The notes under the pieces were generated by a model. That model did no database searches, was not told the DNA's origin, and worked only from the letters and a program-made list of their open reading frames with translations. From positions 2,108,001 through 2,172,000 of the forward strand of contig NZ_CP158367.1 in NCBI RefSeq assembly GCF_040267685.1: a stretch of 64,000 nt of DNA. The letters run 5' to 3'. Of this stretch, positions 34,286 to 43,928 are shown piece by piece; the stretch's first letter is position 1; each line of letters starts with the position of its first letter. This DNA comes from Proteinivorax tanatarense (lineage in GTDB: Bacteria > Bacillota > Proteinivoracia > Proteinivoracales > Proteinivoracaceae). A program made the translations under genes and the position numbers.

Positions 34286-35482
34286 TTGTATAACTCTATA
34301 AACATTACAAAAGATATTTTTTGGGTTGGAGTCAATGATAGGCGAACACAGCTTTTTGAAAACCTTTGGCCGCTAGATCATGGTGTTGCTCATAACTCAT
34401 ACCTAATTGTGGATGAAAAAGTGGCTCTTATTGATACTGCCGCGGAAGAACAGGCTGGGGATTTCTTTAGAAAAATAGAATCAATAATTAGCACCGATAG
34501 AAAAGTTGATTATCTAATAGTTAATCATATGGAGCCAGACCACTCCGGGCTTATGAAGGCTTTACTACAACGAAATCCAGATATTAAAATTGTTGGCAAT
34601 AAAAAAACCTTTGGATTAATTGAAAGCTTCTACGGAATTACTTCTAACCTTTTGGAAGTAAAAGAAGGACAGGAGATTGAGCTTGGCAAACATACATTAA
34701 AGTTTTTTATGGCTCCAATGGTCCATTGGCCTGAGACTATGGTTACATACGAAACCCATACAAAAACCCTATTTTCTGGTGATGCTTTTGGCAGTTTTGG
34801 AGCTTTAGATGGGGGGATATTTGATGATGAGGTGGATTTATCTTTTTTTGAAGAAGAAATGAGACGATATTATTCAAACATTGTAGGAAAATACGGTGCA
34901 CCTGTGCAAAGAGCTATCAATAAACTTAGCCTCTTGGACATTAACTATATCTGTTCAACCCATGGCCCCATATGGCGAACAGAACCTAACAAAGTAGTTT
35001 CTCTTTACGACAAGTGGAGTAAACAGGAGGGTGAAGAAGGTGTTGTAATAGTTTATGGCACTATGTATGGCAATACGGCTAAAATGGCTGAACTAATAGC
35101 CCAGTGCTTATCCGAACAAGGAATAAAAAATATTAAGCTATATGATAGTTCAAAAACACATATTTCTTATATTCTAAGAGATATTTGGAAATATAAAGGA
35201 CTTATTATTGGAAGTTGTGCCTACAACACCAATTTACTTCCTCCAATCGAGACTCTTACAGAAAAGCTAAAACATCTTGGTCTTAAAAACAAATGCCTAG
35301 GTATTTTTGGCACTTACAGCTGGAGCGGTGGTGGTGTAAATAACTTACAAAAGTTTGCTGACCATATGAAAATGCCACCAGTATCTGAGCCTGTAGAAGC
35401 AAAATGCGCAACTTGTGATAGCGACATAAATGGTTTAAAGAGCCTAGCCAAAAAAATGGCAGAACATCTAAAATCAAACTGA
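34286..35482 (+). CDS. fprA: flavodiiron protein (FprA-type A-flavoprotein)
   Basis: Cytoplasmic O2/NO reductase that protects anaerobes. The N-terminal metallo-beta-lactamase-like diiron domain holds the complete ligand set H81, E83, D85, H147, D166 and H226. The C-terminal flavodoxin domain starts at about 254 (VVIVYGTMYGNTAKM binds FMN phosphate). At 398 residues it has the length of clostridial and Moorella FprA. No rubredoxin or reductase domain is fused. The start is TTG 34286 with AAGGAGG 7 bases upstream, and its own promoter and terminator make it monocistronic. Confidence 0.95.
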   Translation: MYNSINITKDIFWVGVNDRRTQLFENLWPLDHGVAHNSYLIVDEKVALIDTAAEEQAGDFFRKIESIISTDRKVDYLIVNHMEPDHSGLMKALLQRNPDIKIVGNKKTFGLIESFYGITSNLLEVKEGQEIELGKHTLKFFMAPMVHWPETMVTYETHTKTLFSGDAFGSFGALDGGIFDDEVDLSFFEEEMRRYYSNIVGKYGAPVQRAINKLSLLDINYICSTHGPIWRTEPNKVVSLYDKWSKQEGEEGVVIVYGTMYGNTAKMAELIAQCLSEQGIKNIKLYDSSKTHISYILRDIWKYKGLIIGSCAYNTNLLPPIETLTEKLKHLGLKNKCLGIFGTYSWSGGGVNNLQKFADHMKMPPVSEPVEAKCATCDSDINGLKSLAKKMAEHLKSN

Positions 35483-35487
35483 TATTT

Positions 35488-35524
35488 AAAATAGCGCAGT
35501 ACCTAAGGGTGCTACGCTATTTTA
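35488..35524 (+). terminator. intrinsic terminator after fprA
   Basis: AAAATAGCGCAGTACC and GGTGCTACGCTATTTT arms (two G-T type mismatches) right after the fprA stop. Confidence 0.75.
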
Positions 35525-35569
35525 CTGTTGTAAAAGCTTCTAAAAAAAGCAAGATAGGTATTCCTATCA

Positions 35570-36439
35570 TTATCTAGTATATCTATATCTAACCATTGTT
35601 TTCTTAAAGCCAGTTTTTTCATACAATTTAATAGCTTTTCTGTTATGCCCAAACACATGAAGCTGTATTGATTTATAACCTAACTTCTTAATAAATGAAA
35701 ACATGCCGTGCATCACTTTTTTCCCAAATCCTTGTCCTCTGAACTCTTCAAAAATTTCAACATAAGCTATAAAAATTTTCTCAGGAGTTTTTTGATATAA
35801 CCAAAGTACTCCTATGACTTTATTATTCCAATAAACTCCATACATTTTTTGATTATCCATCTCAAACACTGGAAGAACGTATTTTTCAAACTTTTCTACT
35901 GCTTCACTTTCACTTATAATAGGATCTTCTTGCATATAATCTCTAACTGTGGTTTTTTTAAAATTATCTAGATCAAAATATTTATCCTTATCTAAGTAGG
36001 AAAATTTCTTAAAATCAATATCATAACAATCATTATCTCCTAATATATTTTTTTCCATGTGGAGATTAATAATCTTAAACCCATTTAATAAAACACCATC
36101 GCTATAAATTGTCATTAAATAGAGAACATCAATTAAATCATTTTTTTCTTTTAAAATATGTTCTAAGTTGCTTTTTTTTAGCTTCTGAACCATTGGCGAA
36201 TCATGACTTTTCAAATATACATCTGCTACTTTGTTAGAAGAAATAAAGATATACCCAAGTAGTTCATCTTTAAAATTTATTGCTAATAAGGGAAGTTTGT
36301 TTTTCTCCATATAAACCATTCTACTATTTAAGTTTTTTTTATATTCTTCAGGCGTAAATCCATGATAAAATGGTGCATTTTTATAACTTTCTTCATAAAA
36401 ATCTGCTTCGATTAACTTATGTTCAATTATTCTTGTCAT
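35570..36439 (-). CDS. GNAT-family acetyltransferase, two-domain
   Basis: A 289-residue protein whose last 100 residues are a clear GNAT domain: KMYGVYWNNKVIGVLWLY, EEFRGQGFGKKVMHGMF (acetyl-CoA loop, about 234-250) and NRKAIKLYEKTGFKK. Residues 1-165 look like a degenerate second GNAT-like domain (LLAINFKDELLGYIFIS). The acceptor is unknown. AAGGAG precedes ATG 36439. It lies convergent to fprA. Confidence 0.8.
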   Translation of the reverse strand: MTRIIEHKLIEADFYEESYKNAPFYHGFTPEEYKKNLNSRMVYMEKNKLPLLAINFKDELLGYIFISSNKVADVYLKSHDSPMVQKLKKSNLEHILKEKNDLIDVLYLMTIYSDGVLLNGFKIINLHMEKNILGDNDCYDIDFKKFSYLDKDKYFDLDNFKKTTVRDYMQEDPIISESEAVEKFEKYVLPVFEMDNQKMYGVYWNNKVIGVLWLYQKTPEKIFIAYVEIFEEFRGQGFGKKVMHGMFSFIKKLGYKSIQLHVFGHNRKAIKLYEKTGFKKTMVRYRYTR

Positions 36440-36827
36440 AGCAGTAAACTCCTTTATATTTTTTTGAATTTATAATATTTATTCTATTTAATAACCGGAG
36501 TTCCTGTAAAAAATAGTTAACGTGAATTTAACTTTTTTAAACTAAAAAGCTTTTAGTATTATCAGAAAAAAGGTTTATAAACGGAGAAGTCGATAAATCT
36601 TAATCTAGAATTAGGAACTTTTCCCTTCAATTTTTATTAATAATATCTAGAAAGGTATCATGAAGGAATATATCCCAATTACTTTATCTAAATATTGAAA
36701 CTTCTAAGAAGCGCAAAGTAAGCAAGGGTTGCTAGTTTAAAGGATATATATTATAATTTAAAGTTGATGTGAAAATAATTATAATCATTTTTTTAGAATA
36801 TTTTATATATTAGAAAGGATAGATGAG
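36440..36827 (+). promoter_or_regulatory. non-coding region with the ychF promoter
   Basis: A 388-base AT-rich stretch between divergent genes. A good sigma-A promoter is seen at TTGCTA (36729-36734), 17-base spacer, TATAAT (36752-36757), giving a leader of about 65 bases before ychF. No riboswitch, repeat or RBS-led ORF is evident in the rest. Confidence 0.6.
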
Positions 36828-37925
36828 ATGAAACTAGGAATCGTTGGACTACCAAATGTGGGTAAAAGTACTCTATTTAATGCCATAACCGAAGCGGGAG
36901 CTGAGTCAGCTAACTACCCTTTTTGCACTATTGAACCAAATGTTGGGGTTGTAGCTGTGCCCGATGGTCGTTTAGACAAGCTTGCTGAAATTTATAAATC
37001 TGAAAAAACTGTACCAACTGCCATAGAGTTTTTTGATATAGCTGGACTTGTTAAGGGAGCCAGTAAAGGTGAGGGGCTAGGCAATAAATTTTTGGCTAAT
37101 ATTCGTGAAGTAGAAGCTATTGTTCATGTAGTAAGATGTTTTGACGATGGAAATGTGGTCCATGTTGATGGTAGTGTTAATCCTATTAGAGATATCGAAA
37201 CCATTAATTTAGAGTTAATTTTTTCTGATATCGAAATGTTAGAAAGAAGATTAGAAAAAAGCAGAAAAGCTGCTAAAGCTGATAAATCTGCTGCCCATGA
37301 GGTTAAAATTATGGAAGAAGTCATTAAAGTTTTAGAGGAAGGTAAGTCCGCAAGAACCTTAGAATTATCAAAAGAAGATGCTGAACTTGTTAAAAACTTT
37401 AATTTGCTTAGCTCAAAACCTATTATTTATGTAGCTAATGTCTCGGAGGATGATTTAGTTAACGATGGAGCCGACAATGAAAACGTTGCCCAAGTTAGAG
37501 ATTTTGCTTCCACAGAAGATGCTGAAGTCATCGTAATCAGTGCCCAAATTGAGCAAGAAATTGCTCAATTAGACACCGACGAGCGAAAAGATTTTTTAAA
37601 TGACTTGGGATTAGAACATTCTGGACTGGATAAGCTAATTAATGCTAGCTATAAACTACTTGGCCTAATAAGTTTCTTGACAGCGGGACCAATGGAGTCT
37701 AGAGCATGGACCATTAAAAAAGGAACAGCTGCACCTCAAGCAGCGGGAAAAATTCATACTGACATGGAAAGAGGGTTTATCCGCGCTGAAGTAATAGCTT
37801 TTGATGACCTTATGGCACACGGTGGTAGCATGACCACAGCAAAAGAAAAAGGCCTTGTACGTGTGGAAGGTAAGGATTACATCATGAAAGACGGAGATGT
37901 TGTTTTGTTTAGATTTAATGTATAA
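36828..37925 (+). CDS. ychF: redox-regulated Obg-like ATPase YchF
   Basis: Conserved P-loop NTPase of the Obg family that prefers ATP and interacts with ribosomes. The G1 motif is [12 protein letters not shown] (residues 6-17), followed by [11 protein letters not shown] (switch region), G3 [20 protein letters not shown], and a coiled-coil middle with [16 protein letters not shown] charge. The C-terminal TGS-type domain has [15 protein letters not shown]. At 365 residues it has normal length. AAAGG precedes ATG 36828. A long hairpin terminator follows. Confidence 0.95.
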   Translation: MKLGIVGLPNVGKSTLFNAITEAGAESANYPFCTIEPNVGVVAVPDGRLDKLAEIYKSEKTVPTAIEFFDIAGLVKGASKGEGLGNKFLANIREVEAIVHVVRCFDDGNVVHVDGSVNPIRDIETINLELIFSDIEMLERRLEKSRKAAKADKSAAHEVKIMEEVIKVLEEGKSARTLELSKEDAELVKNFNLLSSKPIIYVANVSEDDLVNDGADNENVAQVRDFASTEDAEVIVISAQIEQEIAQLDTDERKDFLNDLGLEHSGLDKLINASYKLLGLISFLTAGPMESRAWTIKKGTAAPQAAGKIHTDMERGFIRAEVIAFDDLMAHGGSMTTAKEKGLVRVEGKDYIMKDGDVVLFRFNV

Positions 37926-37955
37926 CTATTTTTAAGGAATTTTTATTCAATCTAG

Positions 37956-38017
37956 TTTATAAAAAGGAGCTGTTAAAATTATCATTCAAGATAATTTTAA
38001 CAGCTCCTTTTTATAAA
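37956..38017 (+). terminator. unusually long perfect hairpin terminator
   Basis: Two perfectly complementary 28-base arms (37956-37983 and 37990-38017) around a 6-base loop, right after ychF and ending in a T-run. It acts as a terminator in position, but the length and perfection are unusual. Confidence 0.8.
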
Positions 38018-38160
38018 TTAACTTAATCATAAACGTAGTTTTACCTCACTTATTATAACTTTAGTTTTCACCAAACTAAGTCACTGTTTTTCTATGACTG
38101 TTGCCCCGCTAGTAAATTGAGGAATACTACAAATTGTTGATGTGGAGCTATTATACAATA

Positions 38161-38210
38161 AAAAGGTTGTCTCAAAATTATTTAAAAATAGTTTTCAGAC
38201 AGCCCTTTTA
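38161..38210 (-). terminator. intrinsic terminator after the SLC13 gene
   Basis: On the minus strand AAAAGGGCTGTCTGAAAA pairs imperfectly with TTTTGAGACAACCTTTT, just past the stop of the carrier gene. Confidence 0.65.
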
Positions 38211-38215
38211 CCCGC

Positions 38216-39463
38216 TTAAAACGGAAAGAAAATTGGTATAATAATCATGGAAATTATAAATGTTAATAATTGAAGCGGCCACCCTGCAACAAAATAATCT
38301 TTAAAACTATATCCTGCAGGACCTAGCACAATGGTATTGGGTGGGGTTGCGATAGGAGTTAAAAAACAACAGGAAGCTCCAATTGCTATAGCCATTACAA
38401 AGGGGTATGGACTTACCTGCAATGATTCAGCTACGGTAATACCTATAGGGGCAAAAACAGCTGCAGTAGCAGTATTTGACATAAAATTAGTCAAAAGAGA
38501 TGTTGTAATAAAAAACACCATTAACACAATATATGGAGTGTCAGAAACGTTGACTAAGCCACTAGCTATCAAATCTGCTGCACCAGTAACTTGAATTGCT
38601 TCACTCATAGATAACATACCAGCAAAAAGGAATACTGTAGTCCAGCTAATACTATTAAAAGCTTCTTCCATTGTTAAACATCCCGTTATTATTGTGAACA
38701 TGGCACCTAACATTGCTGCGACTTGAAAATCAACAACCCCAGTCGCCATAGAAATAATAACAAATAAAAATATTAGCACTGCTACCCACATTTTATCAGT
38801 TCTTAATTTTTCTTCCTTTTTAGGTTTGTCATCAATATTCTCAATTTCACCTTTAGGCAATAGTTTGTATCCAATAAGTACCATATAAGCAATTCCTAAT
38901 ATAAATAGAAAAATCCCTACTTTTGCAAACTCAAAAAAACCAAATTCCATGTATTGAGCAGAATCATTTAAAACACTGTTAACTATTCCATTAGGGGGAG
39001 TGCCAATAACTGTTAAGGTTCCTCCTAAACTTGAAGCAAAAGCCATAGGCATCAGCATCGCTTTAGGGCTTGTCCCAGAACTTAAGCATACTGCTACAAC
39101 TACAGGCACAAAAACTGCAGTGGCACCTGTATTGCTAAGAAGAGCTGACATTATTCCCAGAACACCCATAACTAAAAGCATCAACTTAAGCCTACTTTTC
39201 CCTGCCATTTTTACTGTTATATCTCCTATTACACTAGCAAACCCTGTTTTAAACATTGCTCCACTTATAATGAACATTCCCATAAATACTACTACCCATC
39301 TATCGCCAAAATTTGAAAATGCCACAGCGGGCTCTAAAATTCCAGTTAAACTCAAAGCTATGGGCACAAGCATAGCTGTTACCGGTAGCGGGAATTTCTC
39401 TGTAAAAAATAAATAAATTGCTACGGCCAAAATAAACAAAGCAGTATATTCAGGTGATATCAT
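38216..39463 (-). CDS. SLC13/DASS-type anion or dicarboxylate carrier
   Basis: Twelve-helix membrane protein of the SLC13/ArsB/CitT ion-transporter superfamily, about 415 residues. Hallmarks are ALLSNTGATAVFVPVVVAV (residues about 107-125), GTLTVIGTPPNGIVN and, in the second half, NFMSNTATAAVFAPIGI and LTPIATPPNTIVLG. These are the paired SNT/TPPN motifs that bind Na+ and carboxylate. Likely substrates are C4-dicarboxylates or sulfate. ATG 39463 follows GGAGG; the longer frame to 39478 is not supported. It lies downstream of a Dcu carrier and the fumarate-reductase-like cluster, which suits succinate or fumarate traffic (inference). Confidence 0.82.
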   Translation of the reverse strand: MISPEYTALFILAVAIYLFFTEKFPLPVTAMLVPIALSLTGILEPAVAFSNFGDRWVVVFMGMFIISGAMFKTGFASVIGDITVKMAGKSRLKLMLLVMGVLGIMSALLSNTGATAVFVPVVVAVCLSSGTSPKAMLMPMAFASSLGGTLTVIGTPPNGIVNSVLNDSAQYMEFGFFEFAKVGIFLFILGIAYMVLIGYKLLPKGEIENIDDKPKKEEKLRTDKMWVAVLIFLFVIISMATGVVDFQVAAMLGAMFTIITGCLTMEEAFNSISWTTVFLFAGMLSMSEAIQVTGAADLIASGLVNVSDTPYIVLMVFFITTSLLTNFMSNTATAAVFAPIGITVAESLQVSPYPFVMAIAIGASCCFLTPIATPPNTIVLGPAGYSFKDYFVAGWPLQLLTFIISMIIIPIFFPF

Positions 39464-39491
39464 ATAAAATTCCTCCATAATTTAGTTTTTA

Positions 39492-39528
39492 CTACATTAT
39501 GCTATTTAAATAGAATAGCATAATGTAG
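39492..39528. repeat. 15-base inverted repeat between the two carrier genes
   Basis: Arms CTACATTATGCTATT and AATAGCATAATGTAG with a 7-base centre, in the 127-base gap between the Dcu and SLC13 genes. It can serve as a weak terminator for the Dcu gene or as a regulator site. Confidence 0.55.
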
Positions 39529-39605
39529 CATAATTTTTAATATATCGCCTTACTGTTCTATATTTTTGAGCAATTATTTCTACATTTATATTGTTATATA
39601 TTTTT

Positions 39606-40910
39606 TTAAAGGAGAATTCCTGCAAACAAAAAACCTAGTACCAAAGAAGTTATTATAGCTATTAATCCTGGTACCATAAAACTGTGATTAAAAACGTACT
39701 TACCTATTTTAGTGGTTCCAGTTCTATCAAAACCTATGGCAGCTATAATAGGTCCATAGTTTGGCAAAAAGAAATAACCATTAACTGCTGGAAACATAGC
39801 TATTAGCAACACAGGACTTATGCCTAAAGCTAGACCCAAAGGCATCAGTGAAACTGTGGTCGCTGCTTGACTATTCAATAAAATAGACATAGCAAACAAG
39901 GCAAAAGCAAATATCCAAGGTGCTGATGTCACCATTCCTTCGATAGCAGGTTCTATGGTATCCATGTTAGCCTGAAAAAATGTGTCTCCCAACCATGCAA
40001 TACCAAAAATTGCAACTACAGCAATACAACCTGATCTAAACACACTTCCAGAAGCAACTTCATCCACATCCGCTTTACAAACCAATAAGTTTAATGCAGC
40101 AACAGTCAACATAACAATTTGGATAGTAGCTGCCATAGACATAACACCATCATCACCAAAGGATGGACGAAGCTGCTCAAAGGTACCTAGTACCACAATG
40201 ATAACAGCTGCCGCCATAAAGAAAATCACTGATAATTTTGCGCTACTTGTTATAACACTGTCAAAATCACTGGTTTCTGCCTTTTTTAAGCCCTTTTTTA
40301 ACCTTTTTTGATACTCAAGATCTTTTTCAAGCTCGGCTCCTTTATTTCTAATCATAAAAGCTGAAAACATGATTGCCAGCAAAGTTGCCGGTATTGTTAC
40401 CATCAAAATTTGGGGCAATGTAATGCCGTAAGGTGACAAAATCCCTAACAAAGCAACTGTAGCTGCCGAAATCGGACTAGCTACTATAGCCTGTTGAGAG
40501 GCTATTACTGCTATAGATAACGGCCTCTCAGGTCGCACTTTTTGTTCCCGAGCCACTTCTGATATTACTGGTAATAAAGAATAAGCAACATGACCTGTCC
40601 CTGCAAAAAAAGTAAACAAGTAAGTTACAAGGGGAGCCATAAAAGTAATTGAGTTGGGATTTTTTCTAAGAATCTTTTCTGCAACTTTTACTAAATAATT
40701 CATTCCACCAGTTGCTTGTAAAGTTGCTGCCGCCGTTACTACTGCTAAAATCATTAACATAACATCAATGGGCGGAGAGGTTGGCTGTAAATTAAATACA
40801 AAGGTTAAAATTGCAAGCCCAACTCCTCCCATAGCACCTAAGCCTATGCCTCCTAATCGTGCTCCTATAAATATTGCTAGTATAACGATTAAAAATTGTA
40901 ATAAAATCAT
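39606..40910 (-). CDS. anaerobic C4-dicarboxylate transporter (DcuA/DcuB type)
   Basis: Integral membrane carrier of the Dcu family, 434 residues, about ten to twelve helices. Conserved blocks are FIGARLGGIGLGAMGGVGL at the N-terminus, the TLQATGGMNYLVKVAEKILR region, TFFAGTGHVAYSLLPVI (about 108-124) and SQQAIVASPISAATVALLG. Dcu carriers exchange fumarate, malate or aspartate for succinate during anaerobic fumarate respiration. AGGGGTGG precedes ATG 40910. It lies 150 bases beyond the end of the Frd/Hdr/Flx operon, behind a terminator, so it is probably a separate transcript serving the same pathway. Confidence 0.9.
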   Translation of the reverse strand: MILLQFLIVILAIFIGARLGGIGLGAMGGVGLAILTFVFNLQPTSPPIDVMLMILAVVTAAATLQATGGMNYLVKVAEKILRKNPNSITFMAPLVTYLFTFFAGTGHVAYSLLPVISEVAREQKVRPERPLSIAVIASQQAIVASPISAATVALLGILSPYGITLPQILMVTIPATLLAIMFSAFMIRNKGAELEKDLEYQKRLKKGLKKAETSDFDSVITSSAKLSVIFFMAAAVIIVVLGTFEQLRPSFGDDGVMSMAATIQIVMLTVAALNLLVCKADVDEVASGSVFRSGCIAVVAIFGIAWLGDTFFQANMDTIEPAIEGMVTSAPWIFAFALFAMSILLNSQAATTVSLMPLGLALGISPVLLIAMFPAVNGYFFLPNYGPIIAAIGFDRTGTTKIGKYVFNHSFMVPGLIAIITSLVLGFLFAGILL

Positions 40911-41005
40911 TTTACCACCCCTAGAAAATTTATTAAAGTAAAATTAGCAAGGTTTAATCCTTAGACCAATATTTTACTATAAACCCACAACTTCCATTAT
41001 TTAGT

Positions 41006-41052
41006 CAAAAAGTCCGAGAAAACTCCTTTGATGGTATTAATTTTCTCGGACC
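41006..41052 (-). terminator. intrinsic terminator of the Frd-Hdr-Flx operon
   Basis: GTCCGAGAAAA and TTTTCTCGGAC arms followed by TTTTT on the minus strand, 10 bases past the last gene. Confidence 0.88.
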
Positions 41053-41060
41053 CTCTATTT

Positions 41061-41879
41061 TTAACAAAAATCACTTTTAATTTGTTTTAATTCTTTTAAA
41101 TAAAAAACTGGACCATCTTTACATACATAATGCTCATCTAAATTACAACGGCCACATTTACCTACGCCACATTTCATTTTATATTCTAAAGTTGTAACAA
41201 CCTGATTCTCATTAAATCCTAATTTTTCAAGAGTTTCTAAAACAAATTTGATCATAATAGGTGGACCACAAGTTATGGCTACTGTATTTTCTGGGTTTGG
41301 GGCTAGTTCTTCTAAATATTGAGGTACAAAACCCACATAGCCGTCCCAGTTTGAGCTTTCTACATCTACAGCTACATTTACTTCAAAATTTTCTTCACTA
41401 GGCCAATTCTTAAATATATCTCTTTCAAATATCAGATCCTCCGGTGTTCTTGAACCATAAATCAACTGTAAATTTCCATAGTCGTCACGGTTATCTAAAG
41501 CGTATTTTATAAGCGACCTTAATGGGGCAAGACCGATGCCACCACCTATAAATAGTAGGTCTTTCCCCTTTATTTCTTCGAATGGAAAATGATTTCCATA
41601 AGGCCCTCTTATTCCTAATTGTTGTCCTTCTTCAATCTGGTGTAGTATATCCGTAACTTTACCAGTCTTTTTTATACTAAAATCTAAATAGTCCCTTTTT
41701 GGCGGAGAGCTTATGGAAAAAATAGCCTCTCCCACCCCAAAAAGTGAGAGCATGGCACATTGGCCAGGAAGGTGATTTATGTCTTTTTCTGGTTTTACTC
41801 GAAAGGTTTTTACGTCTTTACTTTCTTCGATTATCTCTATCACTTCACCATTTACTGGTACTAGCGGATTATTTTCCAT
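41061..41879 (-). CDS. flxA: FAD/NAD(P)H-binding oxidoreductase subunit (FlxA-like)
   Basis: Electron entry or exit module of the complex, 272 residues, in the family of hydrogenase gamma / anaerobic sulfite reductase B / dihydroorotate dehydrogenase electron-transfer subunits. The FAD site is RGPYG (91-95), the NAD(P) site is IGGGIGLAPL (111-120) and TCGPP (204-208), and the C-terminal [2Fe-2S] ligands are C237, C242, C245 and C253. ATG 41879 with GGAGG 8 bases upstream is preferred to TTG 41894. It is the last gene of the operon and overlaps flxB. Confidence 0.85.
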   Translation of the reverse strand: MENNPLVPVNGEVIEIIEESKDVKTFRVKPEKDINHLPGQCAMLSLFGVGEAIFSISSPPKRDYLDFSIKKTGKVTDILHQIEEGQQLGIRGPYGNHFPFEEIKGKDLLFIGGGIGLAPLRSLIKYALDNRDDYGNLQLIYGSRTPEDLIFERDIFKNWPSEENFEVNVAVDVESSNWDGYVGFVPQYLEELAPNPENTVAITCGPPIMIKFVLETLEKLGFNENQVVTTLEYKMKCGVGKCGRCNLDEHYVCKDGPVFYLKELKQIKSDFC

Positions 41880-42936
41880 TGTTTTGCCCTCCAATCTTTT
41901 GCAACACTGTGTTTAACGAAATGCCTACAGGACAATTTTTTGCGCAACGTCCACACCCTACACACGCTAACGGTCCCTGCTGCTTGACAAAATAATTTAG
42001 CTTATGAAAAAATCTGTTTTTTATACGGTCTGCTTTGGTAGGTCTAGGGTTATGTCCGCCCGCCATATTGGTGAAATCAGAAAACATGCATGAATCCCAA
42101 GATCTATACCTTACACCTTCACCTTTGCGAGAATAATCGTTGATGTCATAGCAATGACATGTTGGACAATAATAGGTGCAAATTCCACAACCTAAGCAAC
42201 GCATTGCTAGGTCTTCCCAAATATCGGAGTCGTACAGCTTTTCCATTTTATCTTTTATTGCTTCAGGACAAAGCTTTTCAATTTCTTCTTTATCTTCAAT
42301 AAGGTTTGGAGAGTTATCTACTTTTTGAAGGCCATCAAGCTCAGCTAACCTTTCAATTAACTTTGTTCCCTTTTCACTAACACCCTTTAAATAAATACCG
42401 TCTGATTTCTCTTCAGTTTTTTCACTTTCAATTAAAAGAATGTCAGAAAGCTTAGGCTCAGATTTGTCAACACCAAACTCTTCGCACATGCAGTTAGGAC
42501 CTTTGCTAGTACAAATTGATGTTATAAAAATTGTTTGTTCCCTTTTTTGCTTATAAAAAGTATCGACTGGCTCTTGCAAGAACACCTTATCAATCATGTC
42601 AAAGCTTTCTACATCACACGGCTTACCACCTATCACTATTGTAGGTTCTGGTTGTTGTGAATGAACTGTAAAATCTACTTTATCGTGATTTCTTCTAAAC
42701 TTAAGATAAACTTCTGAGTTAGGAAATAGAAATGACTTTATAGAATATAATGGTGGCTCATTCTTAGATAAAATCTCCCCTACAGTTAGTAGTTCATCTT
42801 GTTCTATCTGCTCTAAAGGCAGAAAAGTTTCGGTGTCATCTTGTTTGACTGGACAATATATTTGATAGTCATCAGTTAACTCTTTTAAAACTTCCAAAAG
42901 CTTAGGAACACTATGACATTTAACCACTGTATTCAT
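41869..42936 (-). CDS. flxB: iron-sulfur subunit (FlxB-like, two [4Fe-4S])
   Basis: A 355-residue cytoplasmic electron-transfer subunit like the beta subunit of sulfhydrogenases. Cysteine groups C247/C250/C253/C257 and C325/C328/C331/C335 form two [4Fe-4S] ferredoxin-type clusters. Additional CPTCHC and CMCEEF cysteines lie nearby. The N-terminal 240 residues are the family's unique domain. ATG 42936 overlaps the flxC stop by one base. It would link FlxA to FlxC/HdrA. Confidence 0.78.
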   Translation of the reverse strand: MNTVVKCHSVPKLLEVLKELTDDYQIYCPVKQDDTETFLPLEQIEQDELLTVGEILSKNEPPLYSIKSFLFPNSEVYLKFRRNHDKVDFTVHSQQPEPTIVIGGKPCDVESFDMIDKVFLQEPVDTFYKQKREQTIFITSICTSKGPNCMCEEFGVDKSEPKLSDILLIESEKTEEKSDGIYLKGVSEKGTKLIERLAELDGLQKVDNSPNLIEDKEEIEKLCPEAIKDKMEKLYDSDIWEDLAMRCLGCGICTYYCPTCHCYDINDYSRKGEGVRYRSWDSCMFSDFTNMAGGHNPRPTKADRIKNRFFHKLNYFVKQQGPLACVGCGRCAKNCPVGISLNTVLQKIGGQNNGK

Positions 42937-43928
42937 TATTTCTCCTCCTTTTCGAAGGGGTCTGGGTCATCTGCCTTTGCAAACGATAAAGGTGCAGGCT
43001 GCTCATCAACACCTGGCAAATAACTACCATAAAACTTATTAAGCTCTTTTATAAGCTTTTGGTTTAGAAGATGAAGAGGAATATTTTCTGGACACACCCT
43101 AGAGCACTGACCACATCCTACACACCTATCTGAGATATGAAATGCTCTAATAACATGGTAAAACTGATGCTGAGCTAACTGGCTTGTATCGCTATCTAAA
43201 TAGCTAGGGTTTTCTCTATCAAACAGACATACCCTGCAAGTGCAAACCGGACAAGCATTACGGCAGCTATAGCAACGCTTACATCTGTTTAATTGCTTTT
43301 TCCAGTACTCAAACCTTTGTTCTTCATCCATTTTTTCGATTTGCCCTATTTCCGCAAAACATTCATCAGTAGTCAATTCCTTATTAGTCATTTTGCCGGG
43401 CTCGCCTAATATGATATCTACCTCTTCTTTGTGCGGTGTGCTAAATTCACAAGCTAAACAATAAGGCGATAACACATCTTCATAAGGTACTTCTACATTT
43501 TCTTTTGAGCTTGAAATTGCTAACTTATCTTCTTTTAGATCTAAGGTGGTTTCGAATAGGGTTGCATCTATTTTCTTTTTGAGCTTGCTTTTTTCTAGTA
43601 CTCCGCGACATTCAACGCCGATTAAATATAGGTCATCCCTATCTACCCTGCTTTCGTCTAGCATAATTTTTAGCCCACGGTAATCGCATCCTTTTAATAC
43701 CAAGGCAACTTTTTTTCCACGATACATATCGTCAAGCAGATATTTAGATAACGAGCTATAACTAAAAATGTCAAAAATAAGGTTCTCTACATCTTCTTTT
43801 TTCTTGGCAGCAAAGGGGACCGATTGATAAGGTTGCTCACCCTTTGCATACCCTAACACTACATCTACTTTTTTAGACTCAAGAAGATCTTCAGCTATTT
43901 CTCTTAACTCATTTGTTATATTCCGCAT
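42936..43928 (-). CDS. flxC: iron-sulfur subunit (FlxC-like, F420-hydrogenase beta-related)
   Basis: A 330-residue protein. The N-terminal half resembles the FrhB/FdhB flavoprotein family (VALVLKGCDYRGLKIML ... YLIGVECRG, C160 region CLACEF). The C-terminal half holds two cysteine sets: C216/C219/C222/C226 with extra C229 and C231, and C269/C272/C275/C279. GAGGG precedes ATG 43928, which overlaps the mvhD-like gene by 13 bases. It is proposed as a bridge between the NAD(P)H module and HdrA, by analogy with FlxABCD-HdrABC complexes. Confidence 0.75.
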   Translation of the reverse strand: MRNITNELREIAEDLLESKKVDVVLGYAKGEQPYQSVPFAAKKKEDVENLIFDIFSYSSLSKYLLDDMYRGKKVALVLKGCDYRGLKIMLDESRVDRDDLYLIGVECRGVLEKSKLKKKIDATLFETTLDLKEDKLAISSSKENVEVPYEDVLSPYCLACEFSTPHKEEVDIILGEPGKMTNKELTTDECFAEIGQIEKMDEEQRFEYWKKQLNRCKRCYSCRNACPVCTCRVCLFDRENPSYLDSDTSQLAQHQFYHVIRAFHISDRCVGCGQCSRVCPENIPLHLLNQKLIKELNKFYGSYLPGVDEQPAPLSFAKADDPDPFEKEEK

